A stretch of DNA of 64,000 bases from Sulfidibacter corallicola (GTDB taxonomy: Bacteria > Acidobacteriota > Holophagae > Acanthopleuribacterales > Acanthopleuribacteraceae), in assembly GCF_017498545.1 (NCBI RefSeq), contig NZ_CP071793.1:1922001-1986000 (forward strand). Reading direction: 5' to 3'. Numbering within the stretch: the stretch's first letter is position 1; every line of letters begins with the position of its first letter. The notes below the pieces were generated by a model. That model was given only the letters and a program-made list of their open reading frames with translations, was not told the origin of the DNA and did not search any database. Positions 44,717-53,916 of this stretch are shown here, piece after piece. The translations under genes and the position numbers were made by a program.

Positions 44717-47563
44717 ATGGTGCCGGAGAACCGCGTCTCTCCCATCTTATTCGTGACGTTTTTTATCTTTGGAGCGCTTGCCTTCCTCAGTTCTCCCTAC
44801 TTTTATGGGGAGATCGTCGAGAGTTTGGATGACAATTCGCCCTTGATGCGGCTCATGGTCGCCATCTCCGGATCGAGCGGTATCTTCTTCAATGCGATGA
44901 TCATGGTCGCCCTGGCCCTGGTCTTGGATCGCACGGTCGGCATCGGGCGCGGTTTCCTGTGGGGCCTGCGCATGTGCTGGGAATACGTGCCCGGGCCCTT
45001 GAAATTCCTGGTGGTCGTGACGGGTTGTGTCTCGATCGTTTTGGATTTCAACGCCTTGGTGTTGTGGTTGATTGGCGAGCCCTCCGTGCCCACCGATCTG
45101 GAGCAAACCTATTTTTCCTTCGCCACCCTGTTGTCGTCGGTAACCCTGGGTTTCCACGCGACCACGGCCAATTCCTTCTTTTTGACCCTGGTCGGTTTCT
45201 CGCTCATGGTCGGCTACACCCGTGCGCCGGCCTGGAAACGCATTCGCTTCGTGCCGACGAGCAACGACAAAACCCTATCGGGGACCATGGCCCACGTGGA
45301 CGACGAACGCCACCGGAAGAAAATCGCCAAGGCCGAACAGATGATCGAGGACGGCAAGTTGGGCCGGGCCGCGCGCCTGTTGGAATCCCTGGGTGAAGAG
45401 TACTGTTACCGGGCGGGCAAGCTCTATGTCCAGCGGGGCTTGGATGCCAAGGCGGCCGGCGCCTTTTTGCGCGGCGGCGATTATTATGCACGGATCGGCA
45501 ACTACCTGCGGGCCGGCAACGCCTACTTTTTTGGCGGGCACTGGGACAAGGCCGTCGAGGCCTTCGGCAGAATGTCGCCGTCCAAGGGATTCATGGAGGA
45601 CCGCGAGCGGGTGGAGCAATGGGGCTCGCGTTGGGGCGAATCCCTTTATCATTTGGGTCGATTCCAGGAATCGGCGGAGCTTTACCTGCGGTTCAAGATG
45701 TTCAAGAAGGCGGGGGAATCCTACGAAAAAGCGGGCATGATGAAAGAGGCGGCCGCGGCCTACGAAAAGAGCGGCGCCCACGATGCCACGCTGAAGGCGC
45801 TGGAGAACGGCGGTCACCGCGATTTGGCGTTGTTGGAAAAAGCCCAACGCATGGTGGATCAAAAAGATTTCGCCCAGGCCGCGTCGCTGTTCGAGCGTGG
45901 CGGAGACTTGGAATCCGCGGCGAGTGCCTACAAGGAAGCGAACCTGCTGCGCAAGGCCGCCAATTGTTATTTCGATCTGGAGCGCTACGATCTGGCGGTC
46001 GAACTCTATCTGGAAGTCGGTGACGAGGATCGAGCCCTGAATTGCTATCAGGAAATGGGGCAATTCCAGCGCGCCGCCCAGTTGGCCGCGGAGTTGGGAT
46101 TGCAGGATCGCCAGGCGGCCCTGTTCCGCCAGGGCGGGTTTTTCGTACACGCGGCGCGGGCCCATTTGATGATCGGGGAACACACCCAGGCCGTGGCCTG
46201 TATGCGCGAAGTCTCTCCCGACAACGATGAAGAGTTGGAAGAGTGCAGTCAGATCCTGAGCATTCTGACCGAGCAGGGCCGGCTCCAAGAGGCGCTGGCC
46301 TGTGGCAACGCCTTGATCGAGGGGCGCGAACGAGAGCCCAAGCTGATTCCCATCGGGCTGCGCGTCATCGCGATCTACGAGCGCCTGGGCGACGAGCGGA
46401 ATGCCGCCCACCAAGCCTTTCGCCTCGCCGATGCGCATCCGGAAAACGAAGCCTGTGTGCGGATGGCGGTGGAGCTCGGCAAGCGCATGAATTTGCAGTA
46501 CCAGCCCAAGTTACCGGTGACGGGACCCCACTCGGCGCCACTCGAGGAACTGGTCGGCGCGGCCTCGGCGGTGGACCACGCGACGCGTCCGGCGCCCGAT
46601 CTCCCGAAAGTACCGACGCCGCCGAGGGTCGCCAGACCTGCCAAACCCAGGCCGGCGCTGGCGCATCAGTTGCGCAGCGGGCCGCCGACGGGGCCCACCG
46701 ACGACGAAGCCCAAACCGACATCACCCTGACCCTGGACGACGAATCCGTTTACGACCTGACGCGCGACGGCCCCCTGCACCGCTACCGCATCATCAAGGA
46801 GCTCGGCAAGGGCGGCATGGGTCGCGTCTACAAGGCGGTCGACTCGCGCCTCAAGCGCAAGGTCGCGCTCAAGATGCTGCACCCCGAGCTCAATCACGAG
46901 CCGAAGGTCCTGCTGTTCTTCAAGCGCGAAGTGCAATCGATCGCCTCGCTCAACCATTCCAACATCGTGCAACTCTACGATGCGGGCATGGAGAAGGGCT
47001 GTTTCTACATGGTCATGGAATACGTCAAGGGCGCCACGCTGGACCGGTTGGCGCTGCGCCAGCCGGACAACCTGCTGCGCAGCATGGTGGCGATCTGGCA
47101 CCAGGCCTGTCAGGGTTTGAAGTTCGCACACGACAACGGCATCATTCATCGCGACATCAAGCCGACGAACATCATGGTGAACAAGTCGCGAACCGTGAAG
47201 ATTCTCGATTTCGGGTTGGCCAAACAGGTTTCCGACACCAACCAGACCCAGCAACTGTGGGGGACGCCGACGTTCATGGCGCCGGAGCTGTTTTTGGGGG
47301 ACCGCGCCAGTTTTCAGACGGATATTTATTCGATGGGCGCGACCTTCTACGTTCTGGCCACGGGTGAGGAACCGTTCGACAAGGGCAACGCCTCGGCCAA
47401 GTTCGCGGGCCACGGGCTGCCGGAACCGCCACACAGCAAGAATCCCAAGGTGCCCGAGGCCCTGTCGGATACCATATTGAAGTGTTTCCATTTGGATCCC
47501 AACAACCGCTACAAGAGCGTGGACGAGTTGATTGCGCGATTGCGCTCCATCGGCCCGCGCTGA
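44717..47563 (+). CDS. membrane-anchored TPR protein with C-terminal Ser/Thr kinase
   Basis: 948 aa from ATG 44717 (AGGTG five bases upstream). Residues 1-175 hold about four membrane spans (ILFVTFFIFGALAFLSS, FFNAMIMVALALVL, FLVVVTGCVSIVLDFNALVLWLI, FFLTLVGFSLMVGY), resembling a Yip1-type module. Residues ~200-610 are tandem TPR-like helical pairs (KAGESYEKAGMMKEAAAAYEKSG, ALNCYQEMGQFQRAAQLAAELG). After a Pro-rich linker comes a complete Hanks-type kinase at ~690-945: glycine loop GKGGMGRVY, Lys719, HRDIKPTN (Asp813), DFG and APE (FMAPELF). Most bacterial kinases put the kinase at the N-terminus and the sensor after it; the order is reversed here. All catalytic residues are intact, so it is probably active in the cytoplasm. 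Substrates unknown. Confidence 0.9.
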   Translation: MVPENRVSPILFVTFFIFGALAFLSSPYFYGEIVESLDDNSPLMRLMVAISGSSGIFFNAMIMVALALVLDRTVGIGRGFLWGLRMCWEYVPGPLKFLVVVTGCVSIVLDFNALVLWLIGEPSVPTDLEQTYFSFATLLSSVTLGFHATTANSFFLTLVGFSLMVGYTRAPAWKRIRFVPTSNDKTLSGTMAHVDDERHRKKIAKAEQMIEDGKLGRAARLLESLGEEYCYRAGKLYVQRGLDAKAAGAFLRGGDYYARIGNYLRAGNAYFFGGHWDKAVEAFGRMSPSKGFMEDRERVEQWGSRWGESLYHLGRFQESAELYLRFKMFKKAGESYEKAGMMKEAAAAYEKSGAHDATLKALENGGHRDLALLEKAQRMVDQKDFAQAASLFERGGDLESAASAYKEANLLRKAANCYFDLERYDLAVELYLEVGDEDRALNCYQEMGQFQRAAQLAAELGLQDRQAALFRQGGFFVHAARAHLMIGEHTQAVACMREVSPDNDEELEECSQILSILTEQGRLQEALACGNALIEGREREPKLIPIGLRVIAIYERLGDERNAAHQAFRLADAHPENEACVRMAVELGKRMNLQYQPKLPVTGPHSAPLEELVGAASAVDHATRPAPDLPKVPTPPRVARPAKPRPALAHQLRSGPPTGPTDDEAQTDITLTLDDESVYDLTRDGPLHRYRIIKELGKGGMGRVYKAVDSRLKRKVALKMLHPELNHEPKVLLFFKREVQSIASLNHSNIVQLYDAGMEKGCFYMVMEYVKGATLDRLALRQPDNLLRSMVAIWHQACQGLKFAHDNGIIHRDIKPTNIMVNKSRTVKILDFGLAKQVSDTNQTQQLWGTPTFMAPELFLGDRASFQTDIYSMGATFYVLATGEEPFDKGNASAKFAGHGLPEPPHSKNPKVPEALSDTILKCFHLDPNNRYKSVDELIARLRSIGPR

Positions 47564-48353
47564 TCGCCGGTGCCCGCAATTGCGAGGGCTTTTCGAGAGC
47601 TGCGAAACGGCAGGGCAGGCGCCCAGGTCGATTTCGAGAGGGGAACGACGCGAAGCGTGCCGATGTGGAGTTCGGGGCCGGTAGTCGCACCCGGAAGATC
47701 GATGACGCGTCACGCCAACTCGGCTCGAAGTGCCCGTGTGTTCGTAAGCTGCGTAAAGCCTGTAGGTTGAGCACGGCCGGTATGGCAGCCTGCCTTACCG
47801 GCCCTGCTCAACCAGTCGGAGCGACTTGGATGCGATGTGCATAATCGATGGAGAGGGGCGCAATCCCAGCCTTGGCCCGCTCGGGAGAAGGCGATGCTTC
47901 GCTCTTTGGCGTTACCTGCTGGATGGAGAGGGGTTGCTTCGAATGGTTCAGCCGGCGGCTGAACCTACCGGGCACGACGCCCCTCTCGAGATGCTGGAAC
48001 TCCTGGGATACGCACCCGGAAGATCGATGACGCGTCGCGCCAACTCGGCTCGAAGTGCCCGTGTGTTCGTAAGCTGCGTAAAGCCTGTAGGTTGAGCAGC
48101 CTGCTCAACCAGTCGAAGCGACTTGGATGCGATGTGCATAATCGATGGAGAGGGGCGCAATCCCAGCCTTGGCCCGCTCGGGTGAAGGCGATGCTTCGCT
48201 CTTTGGCGTTACCTGCTGGATGAAGAGGGGTTGCTTCGAATGGTTCAGCCGGCGGCTGAACCTACCGGGCACGACGTCCCGCTCGGGATGCGGGAACTCT
48301 TGGCTGGGATCGCTTCGATTTTTGGATTGCGGCGAAAGGTCACCGCCAACGCA
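47564..48353. repeat. REP-like hairpin cluster 2 (noncoding, ~0.8 kb)
   Basis: Two ~300-bp direct repeat units (from 47701 and from 48026; the offset drops from 325 to 297 because copy 1 carries 28 extra bases) contain four hairpins of the same plan as cluster 1: 47765-47813 (reverse), 47944-47964, 48090-48110 (reverse) and 48242-48262. Two have the stem GGTTCAGCC/GGCTGAACC around GGC. The reverse elements use GGTTGAGCA/TGCTCAACC around GCC. In the first unit this hairpin is lengthened symmetrically by inserted arms that end in the same GCC tip. A weak GC-rich hairpin followed by TTTTC just after the kinase gene (about 47571-47595) may end its transcript. Confidence 0.8.
47765..47813 (-). repeat. 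extended compound REP-like hairpin
   Basis: Outer arms GGTTGAGCA (47765-47773) and TGCTCAACC (47805-47813) pair perfectly. Inside them GGCCGGTATGGCA (47775-47787) pairs with TGCCTTACCGGCC (47791-47803) at 12 of 13 positions, with GCC at the tip. The sister copy at 48090-48110 has only the outer arms and the same GCC tip. Confidence 0.9.
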
Positions 48354-49703
48354 TCACCACATCTGCCATGTCTTGACGAGATCCATGATGAGGACCATGC
48401 CCATGAGGGCGATGAGGAAGACGAAGCCGATGATCTTGATGCGGTACTTCGTGTAGAGGCTGAAATCCCTGCCCGTGACGCCTTCCACCAACAAGACGAA
48501 GATCTCGCCGCCGTCGAGCACCGGAATCGGCAACAGGTTGAGAATGCCCAATTGCAGCGAGAGGAACGCCATCAGGTTCAGGAAGTACCAGATGTTCTCG
48601 CGGATCGATTCGCTGGCGATACGGCTGATCTCCACCGGCCCCGAAAGGGTGCGTACCGACAACTGGCCGGTGACCAGTTTGCGCAGGGCGCTGAAGAGGA
48701 CCACCGAGGAGTTCACGCAGGTGTCCCAGGAATACGAAAAGGCTTCCCCGACCGACAGTTTCTTTTCCACCGTGTCCGTCTTCATGAGGATGCCGAGCAG
48801 CCAAGTGCCTTCCTCGTTCTGCCGCGGCGATACCATTTGCGTGATCACCTCGCCGTTGCGTTCGATCGTCAACTCCGACGGCTCCGGCGCGCGTTCACCC
48901 AACTTGATCGAGACCAGGCTTTTGCCGTTGATGGCATAGGGCACCACGGCCTCGCCGTTGATGTGGGTGATCACGTCTTCAGGTTGGAGGCCGGCTTCCG
49001 AGGCCGCGCTATCGGCCATCACCTCGTTGATGATGACGCGCGAGTAGGCGTAGAACTCCTGAATGCCGTGGCCCTCGATTTCGTGCATCGGGATCTTCAG
49101 GTTGACGTCGCGCTGCTCGCCGTCGCGCTCTACGCGCAGGGCCACGTCCTGGTTGGCGTGCAGCAGGATGAAGGTCCGCACCTCTTCGTAGCTGGTCACC
49201 GGCTCGCCGTTCATGCTGACGATGCGGTCCAGCGGCTGCAATCCCGCTGCGGCCGCGCTGGAGTCCGGGGAAACGAAGCCGATCGTGTAGGGCTCCTTTT
49301 TATAATCGGTGGTGTAAATGGGGTTGAGGGCGAAGACCATCCAGAAGAGAAGCAGGGCCAGGATCAGGTTGAAGGCCGGTCCCATGACGAGGACCAAAAA
49401 ACGCAACCACTTGGGGCGATTGTAGAAATGTTGGGCATCATCGGGGATTTCGTCCATGTAGACCGCTTCGCCCATCAAGTCCACGTACCCGCCCAGCGGT
49501 AGCAGGTTCCAGCGGTAGTCCGTGCCACCATAGGTGAAACCGAACAGTTTTTTTCCGAAACCGAACGCGAATTTGTGGACCCGAATGCCGCCCAGCTTGG
49601 CGATCAGGAAGTGACCAAATTCGTGAATCACCACGAGGGGCACCAAGAGAAGGAAAAAGGAAATGATTCGATTTCCGATGATTTGCTGGAAGAGTTCTGA
49701 CAA
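48354..49703 (-). CDS. rseP: site-2 zinc protease RseP
   Basis: 449 aa from a TTG at 49703, eight bases after GGAGG. RseP cleaves membrane anti-sigma factors and remnant signal peptides inside the inner membrane. The M50 zinc motif HEFGH is at residues 27-31 in the first span (LLLVPLVVIHEFGHFLIAKLGG), and the second conserved segment, LPIPVLDGGEIF, lies near the end, giving the Asp ligand. Between them are two PDZ domains (~125-200: PDSSAAAAGLQPLDRIVSMNGEPV; ~215-300: DSAASEAGLQPEDVITHINGEAV). It follows dxr by 59 bases, an order seen in many bacteria, and is probably co-transcribed with it. Confidence 0.95.
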   Translation of the reverse strand: MSELFQQIIGNRIISFFLLLVPLVVIHEFGHFLIAKLGGIRVHKFAFGFGKKLFGFTYGGTDYRWNLLPLGGYVDLMGEAVYMDEIPDDAQHFYNRPKWLRFLVLVMGPAFNLILALLLFWMVFALNPIYTTDYKKEPYTIGFVSPDSSAAAAGLQPLDRIVSMNGEPVTSYEEVRTFILLHANQDVALRVERDGEQRDVNLKIPMHEIEGHGIQEFYAYSRVIINEVMADSAASEAGLQPEDVITHINGEAVVPYAINGKSLVSIKLGERAPEPSELTIERNGEVITQMVSPRQNEEGTWLLGILMKTDTVEKKLSVGEAFSYSWDTCVNSSVVLFSALRKLVTGQLSVRTLSGPVEISRIASESIRENIWYFLNLMAFLSLQLGILNLLPIPVLDGGEIFVLLVEGVTGRDFSLYTKYRIKIIGFVFLIALMGMVLIMDLVKTWQMW

Positions 49704-49762
49704 AATCCATGCCTCCGGGTGGGGTCGTATCGCGATGTGGGTGAGATGCCTTGGTTAGGTTC

Positions 49763-50938
49763 TCACTCGAGATTGGATACGGTGTTCAGCTTTTGAAGGA
49801 TGTCTTTCGCGGCGACGCGCGTCTGTTCGTCGATGGCGAAAAGGTCGTCCAGGTTGGCGGCTTTGGTGTGACCCAGCCGGTCCAGGCAGGCGCGGTTGAT
49901 ACGTGGAATGTCGGTGAAACGGATGCGGTGTTCCAGGAAGGAGGCGACGGCGACCTCGTTGGCGGCATTGAGCACCGTGGGCGCGGCGGGTCCGCCGCCG
50001 GCCGCATCGTAGGCGAGCTGAATGCAGGGGAAGCGCTCGCGATCGGCGGGGAAGAACTGGAGCTCCAGGCCTTGCGTGATGTCGAGGCCCTCGAAGGGGC
50101 TGGGGCGTCGCTCCGGCCAGGTCAGCGCGTACTGGATCGGATCGCACATGTCGGTGCGACCGAGCTGGCACTTGTAGGAGCCGTCCACGGTCTCGATCAT
50201 CGAATGCACGATGGATTGCGGATGGACGACGATTGCGATGTCCTCGGGCGCGAAGTCGAAAAGAAAATGAGCCTCGATGACTTCCAGGCCCTTGTTCATC
50301 ATGGTGGCGCTGTCGATGGAGATTTTCGGGCCCATGTCCCAGGTGGGGTGTTTGAGCGCCTGTTCCGGGGTGATGGCGTCCATGTCGCCGGAATAGGTGC
50401 GGAAGGGGCCGCCCGAGGCCGTCAAGATCAGGCGCGCGACCTCCTCGTGACGCTCGCCACGAAGGCACTGGTGCAGGGCGTTGTGTTCGGAATCGATCGG
50501 AAGCAGGGTGATGCCGGTTTCCGCGGCGGCCTGGCTCATGAAGGCGCCGGCCACGACCATCGATTCCTTGTTGGCCAGGCCGATGTGAGACCCGGCGCGA
50601 ATCGCCCGCATCGTCGGCTTCAGGCCGGCGGCACCGACGATCGCCGATACCACCAGGTCGGCTTCGAGTTCGGCGATCGCGTCACAGAGTTCCCGTTCGC
50701 CCTGGACGACGGTGGTGGCCCGCGCGTCGAGGCGCTGTCGGAGCCAGACCGCATCGGTCTCGCTGCCGATGGCCGCCACCTTGGGCTGCCAACGCAGGCA
50801 CTGTTCCAGCAGGGCGTCGCGCGATCGGTTGGCGGCCAACAGCACGATCTCGAATCCCTCCGGCATGGCCTCGATGACCTTGAGGGTGGAGCGTCCCACC
50901 GATCCGGTACTTCCCAAAATGGCAATCGTTTTCGTCAT
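49763..50938 (-). CDS. dxr: 1-deoxy-D-xylulose 5-phosphate reductoisomerase
   Basis: 391 aa, the expected length. DXR converts DXP to MEP with NADPH, the first committed step of the MEP isoprenoid pathway in the cytoplasm. The NADPH-binding GSTGSVGRSTL is at the N-terminus. The substrate and metal-binding residues lie in LPIDSEHNALHQCL (Asp-Ser-Glu), LTASGGPFR and the flexible-loop region HPTWDMGPKISIDSATMMNKGLEVIEAHFLF. The ATG at 50938 follows GAGGTGAG. The upstream gene partners common elsewhere (frr, uppS, cdsA) are not here; rseP follows. Confidence 0.97.
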   Translation of the reverse strand: MTKTIAILGSTGSVGRSTLKVIEAMPEGFEIVLLAANRSRDALLEQCLRWQPKVAAIGSETDAVWLRQRLDARATTVVQGERELCDAIAELEADLVVSAIVGAAGLKPTMRAIRAGSHIGLANKESMVVAGAFMSQAAAETGITLLPIDSEHNALHQCLRGERHEEVARLILTASGGPFRTYSGDMDAITPEQALKHPTWDMGPKISIDSATMMNKGLEVIEAHFLFDFAPEDIAIVVHPQSIVHSMIETVDGSYKCQLGRTDMCDPIQYALTWPERRPSPFEGLDITQGLELQFFPADRERFPCIQLAYDAAGGGPAAPTVLNAANEVAVASFLEHRIRFTDIPRINRACLDRLGHTKAANLDDLFAIDEQTRVAAKDILQKLNTVSNLE

Positions 50939-51091
50939 ATCGAACTCACCTCAAAAAACAAGCCGCCATTTTACCCCATCGTGCGGCCCCTGTCATTTTT
51001 GAGGTCGCCGCGGCGACCCAAGGCAGGGGCCGCCGCGATCGCAACTCGCGGAATCGGATCGGGTTGCCGGCCCGTGACACCGGCCGCGGAC

Positions 51092-52417
51092 TCAGGTGCG
51101 GTTCCGTGATTGGAGCGAGGACGGTTGACCTGTCGCCTGCAGTACCGCCATCCAGATCTCGCTCTCGAGCGAGATTTTCTTGCGGGTGGCGACCGCGATC
51201 GGAATCGGCACGTGGATGTACTGGTTGAAACGGCGACCGATCATGAGGTCGGTTTTGCCCGCCATCGCCGCGTGCACCGCGAACCGGGCCAGATCGGCCG
51301 CAAATATGCGGTCATTGGCGTTTGCGGGCAGGCTGCGCAGCATGTAACTGGGGTCGAAGTACTTCAGGTTGACTTCCAGGTTGCGTTCCTTGAAATAGCG
51401 ATTGATGCGGTTTTTGAGGTAGACCCCGATGTCGCCGTGTTTCACGTTGCCCGAGGCGTCCACGATGCGTTCGTCCTCCTCGAGCAGGTGCTGGCCGGCC
51501 CCCTCGGCGATGACGATGACCGCGTGGTGCTTGTGGCGGATGCGGGCCTCCAGGTGTTCCAGTAGGGCACCCGGTCCGTCGAGGTCGAATTCCAGTTCGG
51601 GGATCAGGGTGTAATTGACCGTGATCGAAGCCAGCGTGGCGTAGGACGCGATGAACCCCGAATCGCGGCCCATCACCTTGACCAGGCCGATCCCGTTGGG
51701 ATTGCCCTTGGCCTCGATATGCGCCGCATCGAGCGCGTCGCGCGCGAAGGACACCGCCGTGTCGAATCCGAAGGTCTTGTACACGAAGTTGATGTCGTTG
51801 TCGATCGTCTTGGGTACGCCGACGATGGCGATGTTCAGGCCGCGCCGTTCGATTTCCTGCCATACCCCGTGGGCCGCCCGCTGGGATCCGTCGCCGCCGA
51901 CGATGAACAGCATGTGAATGTTGCGGGCCACGAGGGTGTCCACGACGACGCCTACGTCCACGTGGCCGCGAGAGGTGCCCAGCATGGTGCCGCCGTGGGC
52001 CTGGATATCCGACACGCGTTCGTGGTTCAGGATGATCGGTTCCAGTTCGTAGGACGGATCCAGGCCCCGCAGACCGTAGCGGAATCCCGTCACCGATTTG
52101 ACGTGGTAGATGTAGTGCAGCTCCATGTACAGGGCGCGGATCACGTCGTTCAGGCCGGGGCAGATGCCGCCGCAGGTCACGATGCCCGCGTTGACTTCAC
52201 CCGGATTGAAAAACAATCGGTGGCGCGCTCCTGCCTTTTCGAACGCCAAATCCGTCTGGAGCTCGGAATCTCGCTTGAAGACACATTGATAGGGAACTCG
52301 CTCGTCGTCGTCGACCCAATAGCGGCCCGCCGCGATGTTTTTCAAACCGGGGACATCTTCCGAGTTCACACGTGCTTCACCGAGTGTGGGGATTTCGAAA
52401 TCACTGGGTTTCCACAT
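51092..52417 (-). CDS. phosphofructokinase, PFKA family, ATP-type with PKTIDND motif
   Basis: 441 aa from ATG 52417, longer than E. coli PfkA (320 aa) by N- and C-terminal extensions. The catalytic motif reads PKTIDNDI (~residues 202-209), and GGDGSQR is at 174-180. The position that is Asp in PPi-dependent enzymes (GGDD) is Gly177 here, which favours ATP. However, the Lys of PKTIDND is shared with PPi-type enzymes, where ATP-type PfkA has Gly (PGTIDND). This Gly/Lys combination is typical of the 'X' clade found in spirochaetes, plants and trypanosomatids, which use ATP. Substrate-site segments MGRDSGFIA and PELEFDL are present. Cytoplasmic glycolytic role. The phosphoryl donor needs an assay. 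Confidence 0.9.
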   Translation of the reverse strand: MWKPSDFEIPTLGEARVNSEDVPGLKNIAAGRYWVDDDERVPYQCVFKRDSELQTDLAFEKAGARHRLFFNPGEVNAGIVTCGGICPGLNDVIRALYMELHYIYHVKSVTGFRYGLRGLDPSYELEPIILNHERVSDIQAHGGTMLGTSRGHVDVGVVVDTLVARNIHMLFIVGGDGSQRAAHGVWQEIERRGLNIAIVGVPKTIDNDINFVYKTFGFDTAVSFARDALDAAHIEAKGNPNGIGLVKVMGRDSGFIASYATLASITVNYTLIPELEFDLDGPGALLEHLEARIRHKHHAVIVIAEGAGQHLLEEDERIVDASGNVKHGDIGVYLKNRINRYFKERNLEVNLKYFDPSYMLRSLPANANDRIFAADLARFAVHAAMAGKTDLMIGRRFNQYIHVPIPIAVATRKKISLESEIWMAVLQATGQPSSLQSRNRT

Positions 52418-52597
52418 GGTCCTTTTCCCTTTTCATCAAAGGCGACACGAAGTGCCGCCGGACGCGGACTTCGCGCTTGTTGTCGGATTCGGATCTCGCC
52501 TCCGTTTCCGGTCGGCGCCCGTATCCCGGTTGAGATCAAGTATCCGATGGTGCGATAGGACTTCCTCGAGATTGGCTGGCGGTGCGCGACCGAGACA

Positions 52598-52957
52598 TCA
52601 ATCCAGTCCGAACTCCTTCAGTTTGTGGTGCACGAACGTGTCGAGCGATTCACGTGTCAGCGTGGGTACATCACAAAATTCGATGCCGCAGCCGCCGACC
52701 TCGCCCAAGGACATCTTGTGAACGATGATTCCGTCCATCAGCATGCCGTTCAGGATTTCGATCGAGAAGCGAATACCACATAGACGATCGCCCTTGGTCA
52801 GGTTGTCCCGGTCCGTTTCGATCGCGATATAGGCGCCGCCCGCCGAGAGGCTCAAAACCGGGATGTTGGTGTAGCGTCTGTCGTTCAGCGAGAAATCGAC
52901 CGCGCAGTCCATGAACCCGCGGGTGGGCAATCGTTGGTAGCGTCTTTTTTCCCTCAT
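52598..52957 (-). CDS. PilZ-domain protein
   Basis: 119 aa from the ATG at 52957, six bases after GAGG; the longer frame upstream has no support. It is essentially one PilZ domain. The N-terminal R-x-x-x-R motif for cyclic di-GMP is present (MREKRRYQR). The second motif (D/N-x-S-x-x-G) is SLSAGG, with Ser at the first position, so binding may be weakened. The strand order (YTNIPVLSLSAGGAYIAIE, RFSIEILNGMLMDGIIVHKM, GGCGIEFCDV) fits the fold. It probably senses cyclic di-GMP or acts as an adaptor; its partner is unknown. The gene stands alone between pfk and a noncoding stretch. Confidence 0.85.
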   Translation of the reverse strand: MREKRRYQRLPTRGFMDCAVDFSLNDRRYTNIPVLSLSAGGAYIAIETDRDNLTKGDRLCGIRFSIEILNGMLMDGIIVHKMSLGEVGGCGIEFCDVPTLTRESLDTFVHHKLKEFGLD

Positions 52958-53916
52958 TACAGGCCTCGTGCATTGCGAACTCATCGTCAAGGAGATCCTT
53001 CCGTGTTCACCCCGCCGGTTTCCTTCCACTCGTTTTGGGAATGGTTTCACCTGGACGAAGGGTTGCGCGGAGGAACGGCGGAACGTTCGGGGATTCCTCT
53101 CGCGGAAGAGCGTCGCGGCGACGGGCGATTGCCGCAGGATACCGGACTGCACCGGAAGGGTGCGGCGCGCCGACAAAGGTGCCTGAGTCGATGGAAGCTC
53201 GGTAGCTCAATGGAAGGGAATCCCCAGTGGATGGATCCAGAAGTCTGAGCCTATTGTACCTGGAAAAGAAATGAAATCCAGGGTTTCTGAGCGAGCCGGT
53301 CGGAAACCCCTGGCGGGTCTTGACCGAGGCGTCAAATCTTTCGAAAAACTAAGGCTCTGTCGGATTTTTCCACAAGTTTTTCCACAGGCGGCATGCCGCG
53401 TTGGGACGAGCCTGAAATGTGCTCTTAGCGGAGGGATGTTTGGCTGTCAAGACCTGTGGCGGGGAAAAAAACGGGTGGTACCAAGGCGCGCGCCATGCAC
53501 AGACATCTGTGCAGGATGGTTGAAATCCTTGAGTGGCAAGTGGTCCAGGTCGTCTTGCACACGGTTTTCCACAGCTTTTTCCGCAATTCTTGTCAAAAAT
53601 TCACAATCGACTCCGGGTGGCTCCGGTCGTGGGCGTTTGCGTGTCGCCCAGCGGCTCCCGGGCGATTTGGGGGACCCTGGCTGTCCCTGACCCGAACCGG
53701 ACCGGGGGCGTCGACTTCGCGGATCGACCGCGAACGGGTAAAATGGAGGGAACGCAGTCCCTTTTCTCGCGAAGTCGTCGCCGTAATTCCATGGGAACCG
53801 CGGCAGCGGTAATCCTTTTTGGTTCGGTGGATGGATGTCCGGGCCGCGGTGCGGCCGGTCGCGCTGCAAGGATTCCTGTTGCCGCCTGGTTTGGAAAAAG
53901 AAGGTTGGAGGCGTTC
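52958..53916. other. ~960-base noncoding region with DnaA-box-like repeats
   Basis: No supported gene. DnaA-box-like TTTTCCACA sites lie at 53366-53374, 53378-53386 (12 bp apart) and 53565-53573, each near GC-rich palindromic bits. A tRNA-like stretch at about 53190-53250 was examined and rejected. The right end holds the promoter and GGAGG of the next gene. Confidence 0.5.
53366..53386 (+). repeat. paired TTTTCCACA repeats
   Basis: Two exact TTTTCCACA units at 12-bp spacing, the same arrangement as at 23282-23302 on the other strand. A third unit is at 53565-53573, followed after two bases by the variant TTTTTCCGCA. Confidence 0.5.

Noticed and set aside
53190..53250. tRNA-like stretch (GCTCGGTAGCTCAATGG)
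   Set aside because: Only a D-arm-like sequence is present; there is no anticodon arm, T-loop or matching acceptor stem.
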